Assembly: GCA_013152315.1 (NCBI GenBank)
Contig: JAADGP010000028.1
Span: 1 to 45,735 of the forward strand
Source of the DNA: FCB group bacterium
Lineage (GTDB): Bacteria > Fidelibacterota > Marinisomatia > Marinisomatales > JAADGP01
DNA length: 45,735 nt
Direction: 5' to 3'
In this document: positions 31,339-41,287 of the stretch, piece by piece
Numbering within the stretch: position 1 is the stretch's first letter
How the letters are laid out: every line of letters begins with the position of its first letter
Notes under the pieces: generated by a model
Seen by the model: only the letters and a program-made list of their open reading frames with translations
What the model was told of the DNA's origin: nothing
The model's database searches: none
Program-made: the position numbers and the translations under genes

Positions 31339-31498
31339 ATAGATTAAATTGGCGAAATCGGGTATTCTATCCTGATTTATCAAGAAAATAATACGTTAAT
31401 TTTCATTTCCATAATATTGTTCAACATGGGGATATAGAAAATAAATACATTGTTTCTATAAGAAATGTTTTAACTTGTATTCAAGTAGGGAAAACTTT

Positions 31499-31630
31499 GT
31501 CGCCTTGCCCCGATTCGATCGGGGCACAGCGACTGTTTCTTTTGGTACTTTTCTTACGCTAAGAAAAGTACAAAGCGGCCTTGATTGTTGTTCAAAACTA
31601 TATTCTTTAACAACTTAACTTACCTCAATT
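31499..31630 (+). repeat. Nested-hairpin dispersed element, copy 1 (short apical arm)
   Basis: GTCGC-CTT-GCCCCGAT TCG ATCGGGGC-ACA-GCGAC followed by GTACTTTTCTTA CGC TAAGAAAAGTAC (31545-31571) and a conserved tail ending ACTTAACTTACCTCAATT. Confidence 0.8.
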
Positions 31631-31674
31631 CAATCACGGTTAATTTTTATATATGTGTTATTTAAAGTGAAATG

Positions 31675-32910
31675 TCAGTGAGAAATCAAAGAAACAACAC
31701 TGCTGTAAGCCAAATAACTGAATACCACCAGGGACAAGATTAAGAGCCCGTTCGTCAGCCATCCGTTCTTTAATTGGTTTACCCACTGTTTTTTATTATT
31801 CATAAACAGTAACGTGCCGGTTAAAAAAGGCATAAACAAGGAACCCATCACCGAATAAACGACAATAATCCAGATCGGTTTATTGATCAACAGCAAGATC
31901 ATCGGCGGGAACGCCAAATATGCCAGATACCCCCGATATAACAATGAATTTGTTTGGACCGATTTACTATCACCCGGTTTCGCTCCCGGACGTACCGTTT
32001 GGACAAAATCGGTAAACAGATAGGGAATCCCCTGCCAAACGCCGATCATGGACGTGAATACGGCGCACCAGAACCCGATCAGGAACAGGCTTTTTCCCAA
32101 TGGGCCAAGTACGGTCCCCAACTGCTCGGCCAGCGCCAGAATCATCCGGGTACCTTTAATCGCTTCCACATTAACCCCGCTGGCTATGATCATCATGGCT
32201 ATCCCAAACAATCCTGTCAAACCATAAGCGACGCCAAGGTCTAGTTTGACCATTTTATGCGCATTTGCACCGGTCCATTCTTTCTCGCGGATCCAATAGC
32301 CGTAGCTTAATAACGTAACGCTGCCGCCCACACCACCGATAACACCTAAAATAAACGCCCCCGACCCGGTCGGTACCGTGGGGATTACCAAAGACGAAAC
32401 CAGTACCTTCCATTCCGGGCGTATCAGGACGGCACAAAGAATGATTAACAAAAACATGGGAGCGATTAATACTTTCATTGTCTTTTCAAACAACGTGTAT
32501 CGACCGGTTAAAACGAGTACCAGGGCGGCTATGGAATGAATTATACCCCAGGCAGTTTCTGATAATCCGCCGAAGAGGGCTCTTCCCGCCAGTCCGCAGG
32601 CGGAAATCAAAGCTCCGGCCACAATGAAGGACCATAGCAACAGATACAACCCGAACACAATCGGAATAATAGAGTGCAATTTTTGCGACCACCCCTCAAT
32701 TAAGGTTAAACCGGTGGCCAATTGCCAACGCGCGATTCCTTCATTCATTACGAACTTTATGGCGGCGCCAAACACGGCGGCCCACAAAATAATGGTCCCA
32801 TATTTCGCTCCCGCAACCGAGGCGGCAATCATATCCCCGGCCCCGACACCCGTCGCGGCGATGGCAATCCCCGGTCCGATTAACGATAATGATAATCCTG
32901 GTCTCTTCAT
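31675..32910 (-). CDS. Divergent NRAMP-family transporter
   Basis: SLIGPGIAIAATGVGAGDMIAASVAGAKYG aligns ungapped to the NRAMP TM1 region; about 11 TM segments by eye. Confidence 0.85.
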   Translation of the reverse strand: MKRPGLSLSLIGPGIAIAATGVGAGDMIAASVAGAKYGTIILWAAVFGAAIKFVMNEGIARWQLATGLTLIEGWSQKLHSIIPIVFGLYLLLWSFIVAGALISACGLAGRALFGGLSETAWGIIHSIAALVLVLTGRYTLFEKTMKVLIAPMFLLIILCAVLIRPEWKVLVSSLVIPTVPTGSGAFILGVIGGVGGSVTLLSYGYWIREKEWTGANAHKMVKLDLGVAYGLTGLFGIAMMIIASGVNVEAIKGTRMILALAEQLGTVLGPLGKSLFLIGFWCAVFTSMIGVWQGIPYLFTDFVQTVRPGAKPGDSKSVQTNSLLYRGYLAYLAFPPMILLLINKPIWIIVVYSVMGSLFMPFLTGTLLFMNNKKQWVNQLKNGWLTNGLLILSLVVFSYLAYSSVVSLISH

Positions 32911-33067
32911 TTTGATTTACAAATCGATTATAGAATGTAAAATTACAAACGATTTTTTGATATTCATGAGTACTGTTATAAAAAACGTATGACTTACTCA
33001 GGATTCACGGGAAAAACGAAACCGGAAATTCCTGATAGTCCTGGTATTCTTGGGATTGAGATTATTC

Positions 33068-33946
33068 TCATTCAATCGAAAAGTAAGCCCATTCGGATTC
33101 ACCGCCGGACTCATCCAGCCCGGTTTTATTATCGACTTCACCAATGGCTTTTACTTTCCAACGGTACAATCCCGGAGACAATGTATCGACTTTCCCCTTA
33201 CAGGAAATCACGTTATCCGGCCAATTTTGAGAGCCGGCGGGAAAATAAGGAAACGGTATCGGCGTGGTATTTTCATAACCAAACCACACATTCGTAAAAC
33301 GACAGATCCATATGGCCTCAATGTTGTTAATATCGTACAATCTCTCCAGACGGATAACGTATTCATTGGAATAATAGTAATGGGAAGCCCGGTCCATCCA
33401 TTCAAAGATCACGTTTGAGTCCACGGATTCATTGACCGGCGCGTGCGGCAGCGGCGAATTAAGCAACAGGTAACTTACCGTATCGGACGGACGGCTTTCA
33501 TTTTCCGCCAAATCGACGGCAGTTAGGTAATAGAAATACCGAACATACGTGGACAAGCTGTCATCATAATACATCGTATCGGTCTCAATATTCTGAAACA
33601 GATCAATCATGGCTATCGGCCGAAATTCATTATCCGCCGTTGAATCGGCCCGGTAGACAATATAGCCTGATAAATCGTCTTCCGTATTAGGGCGCCACAT
33701 AAGAACGATCCGGTCTTTTCCCGCATTATCGGCATCGATCCCTTGCTCCACCCAATCTTCCGGATGAGACTTTTCCACCAGGACCGGTTTGGCCGGCGGA
33801 TACGGATCTTCCACCACATCGGGACACCCCGGAATAAGCAGCATGGTGAAGAAAATAATCACCAGTAACCGGACTATGGTTCTAATATGTGAATTTCGAA
33901 ATCGCATTTTTTGCCTATTCATTAATACTTTTTCTTTCAGGTCCAT
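33068..33946 (-). CDS. Lipoprotein with fibronectin type III-like segment
   Basis: Lipobox LLIPGC; DRIVLMWRPNTEDDLSGYIVYRADS and YFYYLTAVDLAENESRPSDTVSY are Fn3-like. Confidence 0.7.
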   Translation of the reverse strand: MDLKEKVLMNRQKMRFRNSHIRTIVRLLVIIFFTMLLIPGCPDVVEDPYPPAKPVLVEKSHPEDWVEQGIDADNAGKDRIVLMWRPNTEDDLSGYIVYRADSTADNEFRPIAMIDLFQNIETDTMYYDDSLSTYVRYFYYLTAVDLAENESRPSDTVSYLLLNSPLPHAPVNESVDSNVIFEWMDRASHYYYSNEYVIRLERLYDINNIEAIWICRFTNVWFGYENTTPIPFPYFPAGSQNWPDNVISCKGKVDTLSPGLYRWKVKAIGEVDNKTGLDESGGESEWAYFSIE

Positions 33947-34049
33947 GCTCCATTAATCGTATGTTATTAATTAATATTCTTTTATGTAACAAGTAGATAA
34001 AGAAGAGTTACCTTATTATTTTAAAAATAAAGTCACCCTATTTTACCTT

Positions 34050-34301
34050 GTCGCCTTGGAAAAATTCGGGATAAAGAGCGGAATTTTGCCGGAGGATAAG
34101 ACGGTTTTACTGTCTGACCCTGTGGAATTTTTATTCCACAGGGGAGTTTAAAACCGGCCCGGAGGCAAAGTTTCGCTCCCCTAATTTTTTTCCTCAGCGA
34201 CTGCTTCTTTTGGTCCTTTTCTTACGCTAAGAAAAGGACGAAGAGACTTTGATCGTAATTCGAGATATTGTTCCTTAGCCACTTAACTTGTCACCTCAAT
34301 T
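34050..34301 (+). repeat. Nested-hairpin dispersed element, copy 2 (long apical arm)
   Basis: GTCGC...GCGAC basal pairing, internal CCCTGTGGAAT TTTT ATTCCACAGGG (34118-34143), then GTCCTTTTCTTA CGC TAAGAAAAGGAC (34213-34239) and tail ACTTAACTTGTCACCTCAATT. Confidence 0.8.
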
Positions 34302-34379
34302 TTTTCGAAACCACAAGTAAGACAAATTTGTAAATCTCCCTACGCTCATTGAAGTGAGCGATAAATGTTAGTCATCAAT

Positions 34380-35378
34380 TTAAAATCCTACCCACCCCCC
34401 AATCCGATGGGCTTTACCCAAATCATGATTGGAAAAGCTGTAATCCAGGGAAACCGTTTTCCCCTTCCGTTGAAAAACCAGTCCCAGTCCGCATTGGATA
34501 TAATCACCGGTTAAACCGCCCCGAATGGAGATTTTATCGAAAAGTTCTCCCTCGAGCCCAAATTGAATTTCACGCGGATAAAGTGAATTTTGCTGTTCAA
34601 ATATGGCGATCTTCACCGGCCACCGATCAAACGACTGTTTATAACTGATCCCCGTTATCAGTTGCATGGGAATCAGGTCTTCTTTATTCGTATTCCAGTA
34701 TATTCGCGTCCCGGCAATATTGTTCAACGAAACGCCGGCGACAAGGTCTCCCAGCCAGTCAAAAGTAGATACCTGCTCCAGATTAACCATTATCATGGTC
34801 CCGATATCGATGCCCAGACCGATCCCCTGGATAGCATGGAGATTCTTACGTAATATTTTCACATTCATACCGAAGGGGATTTTTACCGGAAACGGGGCAA
34901 ATTGCCATCCCGGATCGATCGTTTTGGTAATATTTTTGGAAATATTAAAGGTTACGGCCGCCTCTATATCTTTGAAGGATCTAAACCCCTGTCTTACCAG
35001 GGCGCGAATGGAATCCCGACGCACGGCCAAATCCGTAACGTTTCGTAAATCCGGACGCTCCGGAATATTATCAACATAAAGCAACACCGTATTGACTCCC
35101 CACTGGTAATACTTATTTTTGGGAATTGAGACTCCCATGGATACATAATCGGCCAGGCCGAATTGATTAATAAACATTCCGGACAGAGTTGGTGACGGTG
35201 TGAATCCCGTTGCGGCGGGATTGACCAAATATCCCCCCGTATGTTGCGGCAAGGCCACTACCGCCCGCCCTAAGGCGATTGAACGCGGAGACGTTCCTAA
35301 GTTCAGGAACGCATCCGCGTAGCTGTTCTGCCCCTGTAAGCAGGTAATATAAATGCCAAGTAAAAATAAACGCTTCAT
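34380..35378 (-). CDS. PorV/PorQ-family outer-membrane protein (T9SS-associated)
   Basis: DAFLNLGTSPRSIALGRAVVALPQHTGGYLVNPAATGF typical of the PorV/PorQ family; ATGA overlap with upstream PorU-like gene. Confidence 0.8.
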   Translation of the reverse strand: MKRLFLLGIYITCLQGQNSYADAFLNLGTSPRSIALGRAVVALPQHTGGYLVNPAATGFTPSPTLSGMFINQFGLADYVSMGVSIPKNKYYQWGVNTVLLYVDNIPERPDLRNVTDLAVRRDSIRALVRQGFRSFKDIEAAVTFNISKNITKTIDPGWQFAPFPVKIPFGMNVKILRKNLHAIQGIGLGIDIGTMIMVNLEQVSTFDWLGDLVAGVSLNNIAGTRIYWNTNKEDLIPMQLITGISYKQSFDRWPVKIAIFEQQNSLYPREIQFGLEGELFDKISIRGGLTGDYIQCGLGLVFQRKGKTVSLDYSFSNHDLGKAHRIGGWVGF

Positions 35379-38300
35379 CGCGCCTTGGCCACTTTCCCGC
35401 GCCGTTCAATGACCGTTTTCCCTTTCCTGGCTTTCATCCGGTAAAAATAGACGCCGTTGGCGACAAAGTCACCGTTGGCGCTGCGACCATCCCAGATTAT
35501 TTCATGATAAGCGCCCGCACGCGGGTCCAGGTCGGTCAAAGTGGAAGCCGTGGTAAAATTGCGAATTCGCCGGCCGGCCACGGTATAAATCTCCAGGCTG
35601 AATTCATCCACCGTTTCGGTTAATTCATAAGCGAACCGGGTCTGGTCCTTAAAAGGATTGGGGTAATTTCCATAATCGATCAAATCCAGCTTCTCCCGCA
35701 CAATAAATTCCAGACGGAGTGTATCGGAGGGATTGCCCGTGGCATCGTGGACCACCACGGCCAGAGTGGAATCCATAACCGTGAAAGTCGGGCTCAATTG
35801 TACCCCTAAAATGTTCGGTTTGCCATTTACCTGCGAAATAATTTCCTTCCCGGCTTCCCGATTGTTGATCCATATATCAATTGATGGCGACCGGTGGTCG
35901 ATTCCATTGTGATCCTGCACGGTGAGGGCAATTAATGGCGACGCGCTTACATAGCCGTCATGCAGAAAGCGTTGACCATTAACAGTGGCCTCTATACGGG
36001 GCGGAACGACATCGCCGGAAACAAAAAAGGCATATTTCCCGGAACCCGATCCGGTGAACCGAAGCAGGGAATCGGACAGAATACGCATTTCAACCGGCAA
36101 CCAGGTGTCAAATTCATCATAGAACCGAAAAAGACGGGTTTGTTCGGTTACGCCGTTAGGCACTGTCCACGATACGGTATACTCATCCCCGGTATCCGAA
36201 ACGATTTCGAGGCCCAGGCGCCGCGGATCGAGCGTATCGGGAACAAATTCCGGTTGAGTAATGGGCGCCGCGACCTGCAAATTTCGCAGCGTGATAACAA
36301 AAGAAGCGCTTACCGTCCCCGATGGAATTTCAAGTCCAACGCCCCCGAGCCCGACAATACCGTGGGAACTCAGGTTTTCGGTCGTTCCCAACTCGGGAGT
36401 AACCCAAAAGGCGGGGGTTTCCAGGACAGCAATTAAGGTGTCATTGTTCCGGTCGGACAACGGTTCATCGGCCGTAGTGATCACCCGGTAAGTTTGGATT
36501 CCCACCGGGAAAGCACCGGAAACAGCAGCCGACGACTTTCCTTTGCCGGTAAAATACAATGAATCTACCCCCAGTGATTTCCAGGCACCGGATACTTCGC
36601 GCTGAAATTCCACGGTTACCTCCCCGGCGCCGCCGGTAAGGTTTTGCACCCCGGCCTGCAGGGAAATACGCTCGTCAACCACAAACCGCATGTCGACCGG
36701 TTTCATGTCCGGCAATTGGGCAATCTTCACCTGTTTTTCCGGACTGAAAGCAACGTTGCCCTGTCCATCCACTACGCGACTTTGCAAGCTGATAATACTC
36801 CCGGGAGGCTGAGGCGGAAGCGGTGTTTCCAGTTCGAATTCATGATCTCCAACGCCAATCATATTCGATCGAAATGACCCGTTTACCCATAATTGCACGG
36901 AATCGATCCCCTGGCGATCCTGCGCCCTTGTTCTGACCCGGATCGAATCCGCGGCCGTCGGCCGAGCGGGCGAAACTTCCATGATCTGCACCAGAGAACC
37001 GGACACCGTCATTGCCGCCCCCGACCGGTAGAGACTTCCTTGTTTTTTGTACGCCACATTGATCCGATGCCGGCCGGGATTGAGGGTATCGGGCATTTCA
37101 TAGGTAATGGAAGGACCCCCTCCGTCCGGAATCCAACGACGGTCCACCGGGAAAAGTCGGTCGTCATAAATTGCCAAAGTCAGGGAATCCACCCCGGAAT
37201 AGGCCAATGTTAACTGAAGCGCCGTTCCCGGTTCCGGATCCGCGGGTACCACTGTCAGTTCCGTCGGAAGCGGCCTGCGCAAAACAAGCGCCGGATCACC
37301 GGTCAGGTTGAATTGATAAACCTGGGAAACGGCAATATCCGGGAAATCGTCATTAGCAGCCAGAAACTCGATTTTGGCCTGGTTAATCATTTCTCCGATA
37401 CCCATTTCCCGCTCGGAAAAAATCAGCCGCTGTAACGGTTGAAGGAGCAAATAGTCATTAATGATCCAGCCCACCCCGGCGCTGCCGAACCAGGCCACGG
37501 CGCCACCGTTTTCAAATGACATCATCCGCCGGCCCAAAGCATTCGGATTGGTTACGTCACCGGTGAAGCAGGTCATGCTGGTTACAAACGGCTGTTTGGT
37601 GCCGTTTGCCAGGGATTCAAGGTCTTCCAGGGTAAAAAGCGATCGGTCGCCCCATACGGCGCCGCCCCCATGGCCGAAAAAATTCACATAGCTCACTCCC
37701 CGGTTAAAATAAGCCAACAAGGAATCCGTGTTGCCGAAGAAAACGCCGCCTTCGGAATATTTATCGATATACAATCGGGTTGGGAAATAATCCTGCTCGA
37801 TGATCCTTCGAATCAGGGTTTCCGACTGGTCCTTAAAAGTCGTTTCGTATCCCCCGATCATTAATACATTATTCTCCCAGGACTGAAAATCCCGGGTCAG
37901 GTAGGTCAGCGTCTTGGCAACCATAGTCTCCAGTTCTTCCCGGTTGCGGGCCGGAAACCGGCCGATGGCAAATTCGGGGACCAGATCGTCGCCTTCCACG
38001 TTTGCGAACCAGAAATCGGAAGCGACCGCGCCGAAACCCACGGTCTGAATTTTCATGGCCGGAATAAAATCACCGGCAGGGCCGGCTCCGCCGCCAAAAC
38101 CGAACCATTTGCCCTGCAGGGCGATTAAAACCGCTTCCGGTCGCGGGGTCCAATTCCGGTAAGCATCCGTTAAAAATGATTTAATTGCGTAAGGTGTGGT
38201 CACACCCCCGGAATATTGCCGATAAATATCTTCGACGTCGATTATCACACCATTATGGTAAACGGCCAAAGGTTCGAGTACGGTCCGGAAAGAATCGGGA

Positions 38301-40078
38301 GCGATAATCACATACGATTTCCCACCTGACGGCAGGTTCGGTTCCAGCGGATCCGCCGGCGTTATGTGCGCGACGGTTCTTAATTTGCTTTCTTCAAAAG
38401 CATGGTATTCCGGCGCTTCGCCGCTGATATAGTCCTGCAAAACGGCGGTATAGGTCTGGTCCCGCGTGTCGCGGACTACAATAAAATCCTGCAAACGTGA
38501 CACACCCGCTTTAAAAATGTAAATCCGCGGGCTGGAGAATCCGCTCACTTCGAACTGGGTTATTACCGGTAGTTTACCGTCCCGCGTAAAAACAATTTCA
38601 TCTTCATAAGCCGCATACTGACGATTAAACGTGACTTCAATCCAGTTCAGGTACACCTGGTCATAGCGGTTGGATTGATCGGCATTCTCCAGGTTCAGGA
38701 TGGTCACCGTGTTTTTTCCTGGTCGCAGATAATCCTGTCCCTGGCCGCCGTTTAAACGAAAGGACTGTTGACCGGTCCAGGAAGCGTTTCCGATTAAACG
38801 ATCATTAAACAGAAACTGGATTTTGTGAGTACTCGCGGTTATCCCCTGGATTTCCAATTGGACTTTAAAATCCAGGGTATTTGAAATTTCAGGATTGGGC
38901 AACACAATCTCAAAATCCACCGCGGTCCCGGCATGGACGGGGGGCGTCATAAAGAAATGATCGAAGGTGTCCCATTGCCGGTGCAGTCCCATGCTTCCGA
39001 GACGGTCGAAATATTCGTCCCGTTCGATATGTTCGCTGTAGGCATAGGTGGTCGGACGAAACACCTGGTCCGGCGGCCGATCGGGATAGGCGCTTTCGGG
39101 TAAATAACGGAGACCCCGCTCTGCGCCCCAGGTTAACCAGTACACATTTTCAGCGGTGTAAAAATTATTCCGGTACGGCGCGCCTTCCGGGGCCGGATTC
39201 CTTTCACCATAAAAGATGATCCGGTCGCCGGTATCAAAGGAACCGTCTTCTTCTCCTTCGATAAACAGCAGGATTTCCTTCTCCCGGTTCCAGAGCCGGA
39301 AAGTTCGCGGATCGACGCCGCGCAAAGACAGGCCGCTGTCGGCCAGTTCGGACTTAGTGAGGGCATACCAACCGGTGGTATCCAGGGTGATCCGGGCAAT
39401 ATTTTCAGAGAATTGATAGGCGGGGATGGAATGATTAAAGCCCTTTGCCCGTTCCCGCCGTTGAGGATTGAGATCTTTCAAACGGGTGCGCGATAATAAT
39501 CGAGGAATAAAAACACGGTCAATAGCTTCCCAGGTCAAGCGGATCGTCAGCCGGTTTGTCCATTGTAAATGGTTATTTTCATACCGAACCGGGAAGATCT
39601 TTATTACACTTGCCTGTTGGGGATCAATTGACTTCGTCGAATGAAGGAAGACAGGTTTGGAGGGGAATTTACCCCCTGACCACTCTGTAACGGGTTTTTG
39701 GAAGTTTATTCCCTTAGCGGCTTCAACTCCGGCGATAACCGGTGTAATTGCCGATATCTTTCGGGTCTTACCGGAAAATATCTGTATAGTCGCCGTCGCC
39801 GGGACGCCTACCAACACTTCCGAAATAACAGGCAAAACCGGGAAACCGGGTTTTTGGTATTCCGGTAATACGGGGAAAGAACGGATGTGATTATTTTGGT
39901 CAAACCATATGGAATCTATTGACACTTCCAGAATTAGAGTGCCGGGTCGGCTGAGTTTTACCTGAACAGGTATTTCTGCTAAACCAAATGCGGCTAAACC
40001 AAAAAAATACAGCAGCCCGGTACAAATTAACCGGGCAAGATTGGAGGTCTTCCCGGGATTAAATACTCCTGACTGCAT
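35375..40078 (-). CDS. C25-family cysteine peptidase, T9SS sortase PorU-like, with C-terminal FlgD/T9SS type A-like domain
   Basis: Catalytic region VSYVNFFGHGGGAVWGDRSLFTLEDLESLANGTKQPFVTSMTCFTGDVTNP; C-terminus YGNYPNPFKDQTRFAYELTETVDEFSLEIYTVAGRRI...GVYFYRMKARKGKTVIERRGKV. Confidence 0.88.
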   Translation of the reverse strand: MQSGVFNPGKTSNLARLICTGLLYFFGLAAFGLAEIPVQVKLSRPGTLILEVSIDSIWFDQNNHIRSFPVLPEYQKPGFPVLPVISEVLVGVPATATIQIFSGKTRKISAITPVIAGVEAAKGINFQKPVTEWSGGKFPSKPVFLHSTKSIDPQQASVIKIFPVRYENNHLQWTNRLTIRLTWEAIDRVFIPRLLSRTRLKDLNPQRRERAKGFNHSIPAYQFSENIARITLDTTGWYALTKSELADSGLSLRGVDPRTFRLWNREKEILLFIEGEEDGSFDTGDRIIFYGERNPAPEGAPYRNNFYTAENVYWLTWGAERGLRYLPESAYPDRPPDQVFRPTTYAYSEHIERDEYFDRLGSMGLHRQWDTFDHFFMTPPVHAGTAVDFEIVLPNPEISNTLDFKVQLEIQGITASTHKIQFLFNDRLIGNASWTGQQSFRLNGGQGQDYLRPGKNTVTILNLENADQSNRYDQVYLNWIEVTFNRQYAAYEDEIVFTRDGKLPVITQFEVSGFSSPRIYIFKAGVSRLQDFIVVRDTRDQTYTAVLQDYISGEAPEYHAFEESKLRTVAHITPADPLEPNLPSGGKSYVIIAPDSFRTVLEPLAVYHNGVIIDVEDIYRQYSGGVTTPYAIKSFLTDAYRNWTPRPEAVLIALQGKWFGFGGGAGPAGDFIPAMKIQTVGFGAVASDFWFANVEGDDLVPEFAIGRFPARNREELETMVAKTLTYLTRDFQSWENNVLMIGGYETTFKDQSETLIRRIIEQDYFPTRLYIDKYSEGGVFFGNTDSLLAYFNRGVSYVNFFGHGGGAVWGDRSLFTLEDLESLANGTKQPFVTSMTCFTGDVTNPNALGRRMMSFENGGAVAWFGSAGVGWIINDYLLLQPLQRLIFSEREMGIGEMINQAKIEFLAANDDFPDIAVSQVYQFNLTGDPALVLRRPLPTELTVVPADPEPGTALQLTLAYSGVDSLTLAIYDDRLFPVDRRWIPDGGGPSITYEMPDTLNPGRHRINVAYKKQGSLYRSGAAMTVSGSLVQIMEVSPARPTAADSIRVRTRAQDRQGIDSVQLWVNGSFRSNMIGVGDHEFELETPLPPQPPGSIISLQSRVVDGQGNVAFSPEKQVKIAQLPDMKPVDMRFVVDERISLQAGVQNLTGGAGEVTVEFQREVSGAWKSLGVDSLYFTGKGKSSAAVSGAFPVGIQTYRVITTADEPLSDRNNDTLIAVLETPAFWVTPELGTTENLSSHGIVGLGGVGLEIPSGTVSASFVITLRNLQVAAPITQPEFVPDTLDPRRLGLEIVSDTGDEYTVSWTVPNGVTEQTRLFRFYDEFDTWLPVEMRILSDSLLRFTGSGSGKYAFFVSGDVVPPRIEATVNGQRFLHDGYVSASPLIALTVQDHNGIDHRSPSIDIWINNREAGKEIISQVNGKPNILGVQLSPTFTVMDSTLAVVVHDATGNPSDTLRLEFIVREKLDLIDYGNYPNPFKDQTRFAYELTETVDEFSLEIYTVAGRRIRNFTTASTLTDLDPRAGAYHEIIWDGRSANGDFVANGVYFYRMKARKGKTVIERRGKVAKAR

Positions 40079-40190
40079 ATCTAAACGGTAACATGTTGAT
40101 TAAATAAAAACATTTCGGTAAAACTCACTCTCTCCCCCCCTTTGGCTCCTGAAAGCGGAGCAATCTCGGGGGAAGTTCAAAGAATCTCTG

Positions 40191-40502
40191 TTATTTCACT
40201 AGCATCAATTTCCCGGTGGAGGCGAATGACCCGGCATTCAGACGGTAAAAATACATTCCTGATCCGATTTCTGAGGCATTCCAAATGATCGAATGCGATC
40301 CGGCACTATATTCCGTATTAGCAAGTTCGGTAATCTTCTTTCCGGAAATATCATAAATAACAATCCTGACTACCTGGGTTTCCGGTAGCCTGAAGGATAT
40401 GGTCGTTTCCGGATTAAAAGGATTGGGGTAAGCAGGTGAGATATGATTCACACGACGATAAGAGGAAAGTGTCATGTTAAAATGCATGATGTTAGTTCTC
40501 AT
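40191..40502 (-). pseudogene. Orphan T9SS type A sorting domain, probable 3' remnant of a larger secreted protein
   Basis: HISPAYPNPFNPETTISFRLPETQVVRIVIYDISGKKITELANTEYSAGSHSIIWNASEIGSGMYFYRLNAGSFASTGKLMLVK; only about 20 aa ahead of the domain and no signal peptide. Confidence 0.7.
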
Positions 40503-40905
40503 AAGAGTTTAATAATTGCTGCGCTTACCCGGTTTAAATCAACCGTAACGAACATGGAATAAAGAACGTATAATCACTATTATTAAAGAGTAATTTTCCA
40601 TTTTATATATCTTCCGCGCGGAGGTTATTTTATATTATTCTACCGAAAAGTGTGTAATATTAATAATATATTTAGCAGAAAATAATCCTATTCAAATAAC
40701 CGTCAAATAATTTTATTCCGTCGATATTAACTACCGACAGCCCCAGCATTGAAAATTCAGGGGTTTACGACCTATGTTTCGCTTTTATTCATGTTTACTT
40801 CACGCATATTCCATTACCGGTTTCTACTCAAGATTCGATTACTATTCCCATAATGAAAAGATTGGCCGGCAATAACCGGAAATTAAATTTCTTATTTCTA
40901 AATCC

Positions 40906-40974
40906 TCATTTCAACAACGTCAATTTCCCGGTAGAGGCGAATGACCCGGCGTTCAGACGGTAAAAATACATTCC
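40906..40974 (-). pseudogene. Second, shorter T9SS sorting-domain 3' remnant (GMYFYRLNAGSFASTGKLTLLK*)
   Basis: 40920-40974 matches 40205-40259 over 55 nt with 2 mismatches; in-frame stop at 40906-40908. Confidence 0.75.
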
Positions 40975-41044
40975 GAATTTTGTAGTCTGCCTGACGGTGG
41001 ACGATCCCGCAGCAGGGAATTACATTCGATTATCCGGACAAGTC

Positions 41045-41077
41045 AATTCCCCAGCAATTCGAAATTGCCGGGGAATT
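41045..41077. repeat. 33-bp palindrome copy 1: AATTCCCCAGCAATT CGA AATTGCCGGGGAATT
   Basis: 15-bp arms, one mismatch; flanking AAGTC shared with copy 2. Confidence 0.85.
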
Positions 41078-41287
41078 ATCCTCCATATTAATATGTTTCA
41101 AAGCGCCATAAAACCTGATGATTCTTAATCCAAATAACGCGAAATAATCCATCAAACCAAGTACATTTAAAATGACTGACTAACCCATTTCGTAGTCACA
41201 ATTAGCAGGAATGGAGAATAATAATGATCGTACTAATATGAATGGAAATTGATTTCGAAGAAAAATATTTATAGGACCTTTCAATTG

